A stretch of 64,000 nt of DNA, from assembly GCF_010731895.1 (NCBI RefSeq), contig NZ_AP022596.1, positions 6,138,001-6,202,000 on the forward strand, written 5' to 3'. Shown one piece after another: positions 1-6,624 of the stretch. The position numbers and the translations under genes were made by a program. Within the stretch, counting starts at the first letter, position 1. Each line of letters begins with the position of its first letter. Source of the DNA: Mycolicibacterium helvum. Lineage in GTDB: Bacteria; Actinomycetota; Actinomycetes; Mycobacteriales; Mycobacteriaceae. The notes beneath the pieces were generated by a model that had not been told where the DNA came from, did not search any database, and saw nothing but the letters and a program-made list of their open reading frames with translations.

Positions 1-14
1 CGCCGTGGTTCCCG

Positions 15-257
15 TTGTCGGCATCGGGGGGCCCGGTAGCTGCGCGGGAGTCGGTCGCTCACGTAGAGGTCGATGGCAACGCGATCACGATCCGCGTAAC
101 GGATGCCGTCGGCGCCAAGCGTGAGTACCAGGCCCGCGTGGAACCCATCACCGGCCAATGCCAGCACTGCACCGTACCCGTCGACCGTGGCGACACCTGT
201 GCGTTCTGCCTCGACTACGTGCCACCGGAGTCCCCGCATGTCCGACAACAAGATTGA
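15..257 (+). CDS. Small double-CxxC protein of the integrated element; 5' end uncertain
   Basis: The frame is open from the window edge. The first usable start is a TTG at 15, so the real start may lie outside the window. The C-terminal third has two CxxC pairs (CQHC and CAFC) nine residues apart, as in a small zinc ribbon. The 3' end overlaps the next gene by 20 bp, so it is probably the first visible member of the rightward operon. I do not recognise the family. Small zinc-binding proteins are common in early regions of actinophages (general knowledge). Confidence 0.5.
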   Translation: MSASGGPVAARESVAHVEVDGNAITIRVTDAVGAKREYQARVEPITGQCQHCTVPVDRGDTCAFCLDYVPPESPHVRQQD

Positions 258-1041
258 CGGCGCTCGTCGATCGGCGGATGGCACCGTGGAGCCGCCCAAG
301 TTCCTGAAGGTGCGGCCCGCCGACATCGGCCGCGTCGGTGTGCTCGGTGCCGCCATCCTGGCGCTGGTCCGATACGTGATCGCGTTCCCAGACGAAACCG
401 ACGGCCGCAAGATAGTCGACGGCGAAATGTGGTGGTGCGCATCGCACGACGACATCGGCCGAGCGCTCGGCGGCGTGCATCGCGATTCGATACGTCGAGC
501 GCTGGCCAAGCTGCAAAGCGCGGACGAAATACTGACGATTCCAGCGGACAGGCGCTACGGCGACCGGGCCCACGCGTATCGAGCCCCTGACCTCCCATTA
601 CGCGGAATGCAACAAGGGTCTGAGCTGCCATTACGCGGAATGCAGCAAGGCATTACGCGGAATGCAGCAAGCAGCTGCGGCGAAACACAACAAGCAGCTG
701 ACGCGAAACACAACAATCTTCCTCTTACTAAAGAACTAGAAGAAGAAGGGAGAAGCGCCGCCCCGCCTTCGCTGCAATCAGCTAACGGCAAACCGACCTA
801 CAGCCCGCGGTGTCCGAAGCACATTCACGATGAGAATCCGCCGGCGTGCGGTGGATGCGGACGGGCGCGCGAGGCGTCCAAGGCATCCGCCCAGACAGCC
901 CAGGAACGCGAAGCCCAACGGCGCAACCAGATCCGCGACGCCATCGATGCATGCGGGGACTGCGATCAGGTCGGCCGGCTCGACGACCTCAGCGACTGCC
1001 CGAAGCACCCGAACTTCCGCATGATCGCGGTCAGCGCATGA
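238..1041 (+). CDS. Phage-type winged-helix replication/DNA-binding protein with internal iterons
   Basis: A 267-residue protein starting at ATG 238, seven bases after a CGGAG ribosome site. Residues about 60-105 form a winged-helix-like region (DDIGRALGGVHRDSIRRALA). The C-terminal third has Cys/His groups (RCPKH, CGGCG, CGDC, DCPKH) typical of zinc-binding tails in actinophage proteins. The stretch coding for residues about 120-160 consists of direct repeats followed by an AT-rich run, which resembles the lambda O arrangement of an initiator gene carrying its own origin. It is the second gene of a tightly overlapping operon; its stop overlaps the next start (ATGA). A replication-initiator role is inferred from the repeats and HTH. 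A plain phage regulatory protein is the alternative. Confidence 0.55.
   Translation: MSDNKIDGARRSADGTVEPPKFLKVRPADIGRVGVLGAAILALVRYVIAFPDETDGRKIVDGEMWWCASHDDIGRALGGVHRDSIRRALAKLQSADEILTIPADRRYGDRAHAYRAPDLPLRGMQQGSELPLRGMQQGITRNAASSCGETQQAADAKHNNLPLTKELEEEGRSAAPPSLQSANGKPTYSPRCPKHIHDENPPACGGCGRAREASKASAQTAQEREAQRRNQIRDAIDACGDCDQVGRLDDLSDCPKHPNFRMIAVSA
595..750 (+). repeat. Iteron-like direct repeats plus AT-rich run (candidate replication origin)
   Basis: Three direct repeats with core ATTACGCGGAATGCA begin at 597, 630 and 652, i.e. 33 and 22 bp apart, both whole multiples of 11 bp. They run into two nearly identical 23-bp units (668-690 and 691-713), each ending GCGAAACACAA. A markedly AT-rich purine/pyrimidine stretch follows (about 711-750), unlike the GC-rich surroundings. 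Iterons next to an AT-rich region inside an initiator gene is the layout of phage lambda O and many plasmid or satellite origins (known). Origin function here is inferred. Confidence 0.5.
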
Positions 1042-1292
1042 GCCACCGCAGCGATATCGAGCAGACCGGGCGCAAAGCGCGGTACGCCGCGATCCGCCGG
1101 TGCAGACATTGCGATCCCTGCGGCTGGCGCCTGCTCCCCGACGGCACACCCATCGACCCGGCCGTCCGGTGTGACCACAACAGCCCACCGTCGGCGCCGG
1201 CATCGGGGCGGGACATCACCGAGCCCATCCACAAACCGGATCTGTTCTCCGAGCCGCTACACGATCTGACGGCCCCGAGGAGTAAGCCGTGA
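1038..1292 (+). CDS. Small Cys-rich phage-type protein
   Basis: An 84-residue protein. ATG 1038 overlaps the preceding stop by four bases (ATGA), and its own stop overlaps the following GTG start, so it sits in a translationally coupled operon. The N-terminal half has CRHCDPCGW, a compact Cys/His cluster that could bind zinc; the rest is Pro/Asp rich and probably unstructured. I do not recognise a family. The overlaps at both ends are the main evidence that it is a real gene. Confidence 0.55.
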   Translation: MSHRSDIEQTGRKARYAAIRRCRHCDPCGWRLLPDGTPIDPAVRCDHNSPPSAPASGRDITEPIHKPDLFSEPLHDLTAPRSKP

Positions 1293-1570
1293 ACTGGAAG
1301 TCCATGGCCGCGTTGATCGCTGGCATCCCAGACCTTCCCGGCGCGCGCTGCAAGGGCAAGGCGGATCTATTCGAGGCGACCGTCGGCGTGCGTCCAGTCG
1401 ACGGTCGACCCAGCAGGGACGAACTCGAGAATGCTCGCAGCGAGGCTCTGCGCCTATGTGAGACGTGTCCGGCATTGGATGCCTGCGAAGCCTGGCTCGA
1501 CGGCCTGCGGCCCACACGTCGCCCGCGCGGCGTCGTCGCCGGCCGAGTCGTGAACACCGTGAACAGATGA
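1289..1570 (+). CDS. WhiB-family Fe-S transcription factor, phage type
   Basis: A 93-residue protein with the four-Cys WhiB signature: C21, then C57-x2-C60-x5-C66. A basic tail follows (RPTRRPRG) with a GVVAG turn, the usual WhiB G[VI]xxG element before the DNA-binding tail. WhiB proteins bind a 4Fe-4S cluster and usually act with the sigma factor (known). Phage versions such as WhiBTM4 interfere with host WhiB2 and division (known). The GTG start at 1289 overlaps the previous stop and its own stop overlaps the next ATG. It may regulate the element or manipulate host transcription; the target is unknown. Confidence 0.8.
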   Translation: MNWKSMAALIAGIPDLPGARCKGKADLFEATVGVRPVDGRPSRDELENARSEALRLCETCPALDACEAWLDGLRPTRRPRGVVAGRVVNTVNR

Positions 1571-1860
1571 CCGATCTCGACCGGCAACTCCTCGGCGAAG
1601 CCGCCTACGTAATCCGCGACGCGATCCACCGGCTGAACGTCAGCCGCGAACAGATCCCGCCCCGATGGCCGCGACTGCTCGACGCCCTCAACAGGCGTTT
1701 GTCCGCGGGCGGACATCGCGATCGGGTCGACCTGTCAGCCTTGAAGACGAGCAAGCAACTCGCCGCCGAATGGGGTTGCACGCCAAGGACAGTGACACGC
1801 AAAGCCGAAGCGGCCGGCGCCCGCAAGGTCAACGGCTGGATTTTCCCGGAGGGCACATGA
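1567..1860 (+). CDS. Small helix-turn-helix protein
   Basis: A 97-residue protein in an ATGA-coupled operon, start 1567. The C-terminal half holds a helix-turn-helix (TSKQLAAEWGCTPRTVTRKA) followed by a short wing-like end, resembling excisionase or MerR-type HTH modules. The N-terminal half is a charged helix. An excisionase or small regulator is possible; I cannot assign a target. Its stop overlaps the next ATG at 1857. Confidence 0.55.
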   Translation: MTDLDRQLLGEAAYVIRDAIHRLNVSREQIPPRWPRLLDALNRRLSAGGHRDRVDLSALKTSKQLAAEWGCTPRTVTRKAEAAGARKVNGWIFPEGT

Positions 1861-2150
1861 GCACCACCAGCGAAGACGAAAAAGCATTCGCACGAACACT
1901 TTTCGCACCCGACGACGATGACGGCGTTCAGGCCCTACACAACCTGTTCGAATCCGACCATGGGCAGGCACAGGGCGCAGAAGTCGACGACGGACTCGAC
2001 GCGCAGCACCGCTTCGCCGCGGACCTCTTCGCACCTGAGGACCCCGACGCCGACATCCTCCCAGGCCTCAAACCTGGCAGGAACGTCGGCCGCTGGCGGC
2101 ACCCCGAACCCGAACCCGTCGACAGAGGTCCCTGGTTCGACCGCCGGTAA
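1857..2150 (+). CDS. Small acidic protein with internal duplication
   Basis: A 97-residue, strongly acidic protein starting at ATG 1857 (ATGA overlap with the upstream stop). The motif AFARTLFAPDDDD near residue 10 recurs as RFAADLFAPEDPD near residue 52, so the protein is two diverged copies of a short unit of about 40 residues. The C-terminus is Pro/Arg rich. It has no membrane segment or recognised domain. Such acidic repeats can mediate protein contacts, but function is unknown. Confidence 0.5.
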   Translation: MSTTSEDEKAFARTLFAPDDDDGVQALHNLFESDHGQAQGAEVDDGLDAQHRFAADLFAPEDPDADILPGLKPGRNVGRWRHPEPEPVDRGPWFDRR

Positions 2151-2196
2151 CTCGTCGGCGCCCAACCCACCACGCAACCAAAAAGGAACCAACGCA

Positions 2197-2991
2197 ATGC
2201 TTCACATGCTCTCAACGAACACCCACGCGATGACCGTCACCCGCACCGCCGAAACCCTCGGCATCCCGCTCCCAACCGGCTACGTCGAACAAATCGCGGA
2301 GGTCGACGCATTCACAGCCGCAGTCGCCCAAATTGCCGTCACGACCGACCAGCTGCACGAAGCGGTCCTGGACGCGATCGCAGACGGAAGGGACTACCAC
2401 GCGGACGAAACCGTCCAGCGGCTCGCGCTGGATCGGTCACTGACGGCGCAGAACATCAGCGCCCACCGCGCCCAAACCCGCGCCGACCAGATGCGCAGAG
2501 CCGCGCTCGCAGACTGGGCCGACGAGATACTCGAAGACTGGGCCGACGCCCTCGGACCGCATTCGGCCGCGCTCGTCGACGCCGCCGCAGACGCCAACCT
2601 CAGCGATCTGACGGACACAGCCGCCGCCGTCGCCAAAGGCGGCGACACCATGGACAAACTGCACCACGCACAGGTCGCCGTGAAGGCCTGGACAGCGGCA
2701 GTCAACGGCTTTTTCTCGCTGGCCAGCATCTCTAGCGTCGGCTACAACGGCGACGCCAGCGTGGCGATCTACACCCCTGCACGGCATTCGGACCTCGCCC
2801 CGGCGTTCGCGTTGGCCGACAAGTCGAGGACCGATGTCGATGCGTGGACGCTGGCGCGCTGCGGCATCCCGCTCGACCTTGCGACCCTCGGCGACTTCAT
2901 GTCGCGCGCCGCAACGTTCAACGCAGACCGCGAGACCGAGGCCCGCGCTGAGAAGGAGCAACTCAAACAGCGCGTCGCCAACAGCTGGTAG
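2197..2991 (+). CDS. Hypothetical Ala-rich helical protein of the element
   Basis: A 264-residue protein starting at ATG 2197, six bases after an AAAAGGA ribosome site. It is predominantly alpha-helical and alanine rich, with no signal peptide, membrane segment or motif I recognise. It is the last gene of the rightward operon, 46 bases after the preceding stop. A phage structural or scaffolding-like role is possible, but nothing in the sequence proves it. An upstream in-frame extension to 1918 overlaps the previous gene and lacks a ribosome site, so I rejected it. Confidence 0.5.
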   Translation: MLHMLSTNTHAMTVTRTAETLGIPLPTGYVEQIAEVDAFTAAVAQIAVTTDQLHEAVLDAIADGRDYHADETVQRLALDRSLTAQNISAHRAQTRADQMRRAALADWADEILEDWADALGPHSAALVDAAADANLSDLTDTAAAVAKGGDTMDKLHHAQVAVKAWTAAVNGFFSLASISSVGYNGDASVAIYTPARHSDLAPAFALADKSRTDVDAWTLARCGIPLDLATLGDFMSRAATFNADRETEARAEKEQLKQRVANSW

Positions 2992-3216
2992 CCGCGGCCC
3001 ACACACAGCCTCGCGGCTGGCGCGCGTTTGACGTAGGCGCAGCGCCGCCGCGAGGCCCCAGGAATCGACGACGAGGACCAGGACGTGAGCACCAGCCAGC
3101 GGCCGCCAGCACCCAGGGCGGGTGACCCCACCCCGCCCCCACAGCCGCACCCCATGGCATAGGCACTGCTCCCCCCGACCAGATTTTTTCTATACCCAGC
3201 GGAAGGGAGTTGTGAC

Positions 3217-3546
3217 GTGACTGAGCGGAGGTTGCGTGCTGTGGCGGCGGATGAGAAGGCGCCGGCGAAGCGGGCTGCGCGGAAAGCCGCGCCGATGTCG
3301 GTTTTCGATGCTGCGAGGAGTGGTGATCGGCGAAAGCTGCTGGTCGCGTTGCAGCATCGGATCGCCGAGACCATCGACGACCCGAAGACTGCGGGCCCGG
3401 CTTTGGCAGCATTGATCAAGCAGCTGCGCGATATTGCCACCGAGATTCAAGCGATCGACGCGGCCACAAGAGCGAACTCGGCCAGGCCGCCGAAGTCGGT
3501 GATCGCCACGACGCCCGACGCGGCGTGGGACGAGTCCATGATCTGA
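3217..3546 (+). CDS. Terminase small-subunit-like protein
   Basis: A 109-residue protein starting at GTG 3217 after GGAAGGG. The basic N-terminal 30 residues are followed by a helical region (ARSGDRRKLLVALQHRIAETI ending in DDPK, then AALIKQLRDIATEIQAID). This pattern resembles the short proteins annotated as terminase small subunits beside the packaging genes of actinophages. The N-terminus is lysine/arginine rich, as expected for DNA binding. No large terminase, portal or capsid gene follows; the next genes are cargo on the other strand. In PICI satellites a lone TerS redirects helper packaging (known for SaPIs). That role here is inferred. Confidence 0.5.
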   Translation: MTERRLRAVAADEKAPAKRAARKAAPMSVFDAARSGDRRKLLVALQHRIAETIDDPKTAGPALAALIKQLRDIATEIQAIDAATRANSARPPKSVIATTPDAAWDESMI

Positions 3547-3698
3547 GCGCCGGCCGTGCCCGCCATCCGGTCGGCGCCGTGGTCATCGTCGTCGGCGAGG
3601 GTCGCAGGCGACCTGCACGGCAACTTCGCGCTACGCCACCCGGAGTGCCACTTCGGCCGTTCGGCGAGGAAGAATTGACTTCGCGACCGCACCTTCCA

Positions 3699-4640
3699 TC
3701 AGTAATCATCCTGAGAAGCAACATGATTTGGTCGTCGGGTGGGCACGTCAACGTTTCCGGAGAATGACGCCTGCGGTCCGCGATGGGTGGCCCGGACAGC
3801 GCCGTCCTCGCCATCTCTTGCCGGCCGCTCGTCATCCCGCAGTCGCGAGGCCTCCTGGCTATGCGCCAAAAAGTTTCTAAGTCGCTTGTACATGGGCCGC
3901 AAAGCCTCGTCGCGTGACGCCATCTCCAACAGCGTGTCCATGTCTGCCGATGTGAACCGACCTTCGGAGGTCTGCCGTGCGAACAGATCGGCCAGATTCG
4001 CGATCGTTGCGTCTTGGGGAGGAGCCTGCCGCCGTCGTTCCCGGAGAACAAGCCGCTCGACCACGTTCTCCATCGACGCCACGGACTGCTGAATGTCGGC
4101 GAGGGCGATTTGATTGGGGTCGCCCGAACTCCTCAACTTGTCGAGGTCGATCGAAATTGTCACCGGACTGATTACCTTGTAATCGTCGCCGGCGTCGATA
4201 ATCTCCTTGGCCGCCGCGCGAACTGACATCTTCGCCTCATGCATGCTGTCTGGGTTCGTGGTGTCGTAAAAAACGGTCCGCAGCGTGGCGACGTCGAATG
4301 GAATCTTCTCGCCGTCCTTGATCATGTGGATGAACGGCTTCTTGACGGCATGCCGCAACGCCAGCTCGTAGAAGACATTGGGGTTGTGGTCGGTCAGGTC
4401 GGCGACGACTAGGTCGGCATTGAGCAGCTCGGTCACGATCTGCTCGGTGATGATCCCCGACCCATTCATTGTGTCGGCGCGGCGAACCGTGAAGTCGAAC
4501 GGTTCGAGCGCTTCCCCGACGATGTACTTGCGGACGTGATCGCTCCGCAGGCGTACCGGACTTCCCGCATCGCTAATAGGTGACACGATGAAGCAAGATC
4601 TCTGCGTGTGGGCGGAGGCCTCTGTCGGGTTGGACGTCAT
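3699..4640 (-). CDS. NDT/TIR-like putative defence effector
   Basis: A 313-residue protein. Residues about 15-130 form a Rossmann-like domain with SCFIVSPISD, then ADLVVADLTDHNPNVFYELA, in which E92 lies where nucleoside 2-deoxyribosyltransferase-like and TIR-like enzymes carry their catalytic glutamate. The rest is helical and charged, with no known domain, and could be an oligomerisation or sensor region. NDT/TIR-like domains often cleave N-glycosidic bonds of nucleotides or NAD in anti-phage systems (family knowledge). The gene is transcribed opposite to the replication operon, as cargo often is. ATG 4640 was chosen; ATG 4649 is possible. Enzymatic activity is not shown by the sequence alone. 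Confidence 0.6.
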   Translation of the reverse strand: MTSNPTEASAHTQRSCFIVSPISDAGSPVRLRSDHVRKYIVGEALEPFDFTVRRADTMNGSGIITEQIVTELLNADLVVADLTDHNPNVFYELALRHAVKKPFIHMIKDGEKIPFDVATLRTVFYDTTNPDSMHEAKMSVRAAAKEIIDAGDDYKVISPVTISIDLDKLRSSGDPNQIALADIQQSVASMENVVERLVLRERRRQAPPQDATIANLADLFARQTSEGRFTSADMDTLLEMASRDEALRPMYKRLRNFLAHSQEASRLRDDERPARDGEDGAVRATHRGPQASFSGNVDVPTRRPNHVASQDDY

Positions 4641-4776
4641 AGCGGGCATTCTCACACGATCAGCAGCGGCGACCGACCGATTCTGGGAGGCCACCGCATT
4701 CTTCGCCACCGGTCCCCGGTCGTCGGCATGGGATCCGCCAAACCGGACCGGCACGCTGCATCATGGCCGGGTGAAT

Positions 4777-4968
4777 ATGCGGCAGGCTGCGACGTGCGCC
4801 CTATACGAGGGCAGGAACGCCGAGATAGGCGCGGCGAACCCCTACCGCGGACGATTCGCGCTGGCCGCGTGCTGGCAGCGCGGCTACATGACGATGCTGA
4901 CGATCAGAACCGCGGCGACGCCGGCGCGCCAGAAATACCTCCGGGCGCGTGCTGGCGGCGACGCGTAG
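4777..4968 (+). CDS. RMF/CrpP-like small protein
   Basis: A 63-residue protein. The core CALYEGRNAEIGAANPY followed by ALAACWQRGY matches the general pattern of ribosome modulation factor/CrpP proteins (xxEGxxA...NPY...xxWxxGY). RMF dimerises and inactivates ribosomes; CrpP-like proteins occur on phages and plasmids (known). The start is ATG 4777 after GGTGA, or GTG 4771. The gene runs divergently from the NDT-like gene and its stop abuts the stop of the PIN gene, filling an otherwise empty interval. The assignment rests on a short motif. Confidence 0.5.
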   Translation: MRQAATCALYEGRNAEIGAANPYRGRFALAACWQRGYMTMLTIRTAATPARQKYLRARAGGDA

Positions 4969-5544
4969 CTACTCGCTGTCCGACGAGCCGGTCGGCGTCG
5001 CGTCGGCGAGCTCGGCCTGATCGGCGTCCGCCAGCTCGTCGAGCAGATCCCGCTCCCACACCTCGGCGGGCCGCATTACCTGCACGCCGTCGACGTTCTG
5101 GCCGATCGGAAATCCCTCGTCGTGGGTCATCAGATAGCTGCATCCGAGCCGAACGGCCGCCGCGAGGTGTGTGGCGTCCGCGCCGCCGAGCCGCTTGTTC
5201 GGTGCACTGAATTGCTGCCACTGCCGGGCCAGGCGGGCAGCGTCGCGGCCGAGGAACCTGTCGATGTCGGTCCACTGTGTCGATACGGCGGTGAACCACC
5301 CGCGGACCTGCTCGTTGATCGACTCGCTGCCGTCCCGGACGACCGAAATGCAGTTCACCTCGGCTTCTAGCAGTGCCGATGCCGCAAGGATCACCCGATC
5401 AGCGTTGACAGCATCGAGGACGGCTTTTGCGCTTTCCCACCTTGGCCGCCCGGTCTCTTTGTGCTCGTCCTCATTCCTGGCGAGCAGGTCGATGTATATG
5501 CATGTGTCGAGGTAGACCAGCGGGGCCGGCTCGGGCTTAGTCAT
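4969..5544 (-). CDS. PIN-domain nuclease-like protein
   Basis: A 191-residue protein with the PIN acidic residues in order: D13 (VYLDTCIYIDLL), E60/E62 (ALLEAEVN), D123 (GGADATHLAAA) and D142 (MTHDEGF). PIN proteins are metal-dependent RNases, often toxins such as VapC (known). The C-terminal 35 residues are an acidic tail beyond the usual PIN length. Its ATG overlaps the stop of the upstream gene by eight bases, so the two are translationally coupled. A toxin or antiphage RNase role is inferred from fold and pairing. The partner does not look like a typical VapB. Confidence 0.7.
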   Translation of the reverse strand: MTKPEPAPLVYLDTCIYIDLLARNEDEHKETGRPRWESAKAVLDAVNADRVILAASALLEAEVNCISVVRDGSESINEQVRGWFTAVSTQWTDIDRFLGRDAARLARQWQQFSAPNKRLGGADATHLAAAVRLGCSYLMTHDEGFPIGQNVDGVQVMRPAEVWERDLLDELADADQAELADATPTGSSDSE

Positions 5545-6349
5545 CCCGGAGCCTGTCTACGAACTCGTCGACCGTGACGTTTCGGAACAATTCGGCGGCC
5601 GCGCCGAGCAGGTCGTCCGTCGCGGGCCGGCCAGCGTCGTCTTCGGGCATCGACTCGATGCGCTCGACGTCCATGCGGATTGCCTGTCCGCGAACATTGC
5701 GCTTAATCTTCCCGCCGAGCGTGACGCGGTGACGCCAGACGTCTCCGGCCACGTCGGCGAGGGCCGCCGGCGCTTCACCGTCGATCGCCGCTCGAGTCAA
5801 CTCGTCGCGGATCGTGAGCTTCACTCGGCCGGCGCGTAGCTCCTTCACGCCGAAGACACGGCCGGTCACCGTGCCCCATGAAATCTCGAACGGCTTCACC
5901 GCGGCGGCGGCGTTCTCCTTGACCGACTCGTCGAGGTCGACCTTCTCGCCGCGCTCACCGTTGTAGGTCGCCAGCGATACGCTCTGAACGCCGTCACGCG
6001 GGACCGACAGGCCGGCCAGCCGGTTGACCGTGGCCGGGGTGAACAGTCGTGGCACGGAGGGTTCGGTTTGTAGAACGTGCGCACCATCGACGAGCGCCTG
6101 GACCGGCACGAGCATGTCCGACAGGTCGCGCTTGGCCTGCACGTTCCTCGCCTCAAGGCACACGATCAGGTTGCCGCGGCGATGCCGTAGCGAGGCGAGC
6201 ACCCACGTCGCGCGGGTCTCGTTGGCGATGTAGACCTCGTCGATCTCCCGTAGCGAGCGCACGATTTCGTCGAGCGTGCGGGTGAATCGCGATACCTCTG
6301 CCCGCTCGCGGCCCTGGTGAAGGGTGACCTCTAACCCTGTCGCCGCCAT
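5537..6349 (-). CDS. Hypothetical partner of the PIN protein, beta-barrel-like C-terminus
   Basis: A 270-residue protein starting at ATG 6349. The first 130 residues are a mixed alpha/beta region. Residues about 150-235 alternate strands in an OB/beta-barrel-like pattern (WGTVTGRVFGVKE, KLTIRDEL, HRVTLGGKIKRN, AIRMDVERIESMPE). The acidic C-terminus (VDEFVDRLRDD) overlaps the PIN start. This resembles actinobacterial gene pairs in which a protein of this size precedes a PIN gene. It may be an antitoxin or a substrate-binding subunit. I do not recognise a named family. Confidence 0.55.
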   Translation of the reverse strand: MAATGLEVTLHQGRERAEVSRFTRTLDEIVRSLREIDEVYIANETRATWVLASLRHRRGNLIVCLEARNVQAKRDLSDMLVPVQALVDGAHVLQTEPSVPRLFTPATVNRLAGLSVPRDGVQSVSLATYNGERGEKVDLDESVKENAAAAVKPFEISWGTVTGRVFGVKELRAGRVKLTIRDELTRAAIDGEAPAALADVAGDVWRHRVTLGGKIKRNVRGQAIRMDVERIESMPEDDAGRPATDDLLGAAAELFRNVTVDEFVDRLRDD

Positions 6350-6486
6350 GTTCTTACGGTAGCGGCGGGTTGTGACCGTCGGGCCGCAACGTGGTATCGA
6401 GCAGGAAACGGCGGAAGACCAGCGTCTCGTGCTTTCGGTTTACTGCGGCTCCCGGCCCGTCCTGACCGAGCGTCTTGCGGTTGTCG

Positions 6487-6624
6487 TCAACTGGTCCACT
6501 TGGACCAATTGGAAAGATCGCGGGCAACGGTCTGATGACCGACGTCCAGCATGTCGGCGATGGCGCGGTTGGACACGCCGGCGTCGGCCAGGCCGGCGAC
6601 GAACTCGCGGCGCCGCGGAACCGG
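6487..6624 (-). pseudogene. HTH fragment in frame with the integrase, after its amber stop
   Basis: Directly after the integrase TAG (6625-6627), the same frame stays open for 45 codons to TGA at 6487. It encodes a clear helix-turn-helix (ADAGVSNRAIADMLDVGHQT followed by VARDLSNW). There is no convincing start codon or ribosome site; an internal GTG would remove part of the HTH. It looks like the C-terminal remnant of a phage HTH protein joined behind the integrase, or an extension reachable by stop-codon readthrough. The rest of 6350-6624 shows no other gene. Confidence 0.4.

Noticed and set aside
3116..3138. GGGCGGG/CCCGCCC hairpin before the terminase-like gene
   Set aside because: Short GC arms are frequent by chance at this GC content, and the T-rich run lies about 45 bases further on. 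Not supported as a terminator.
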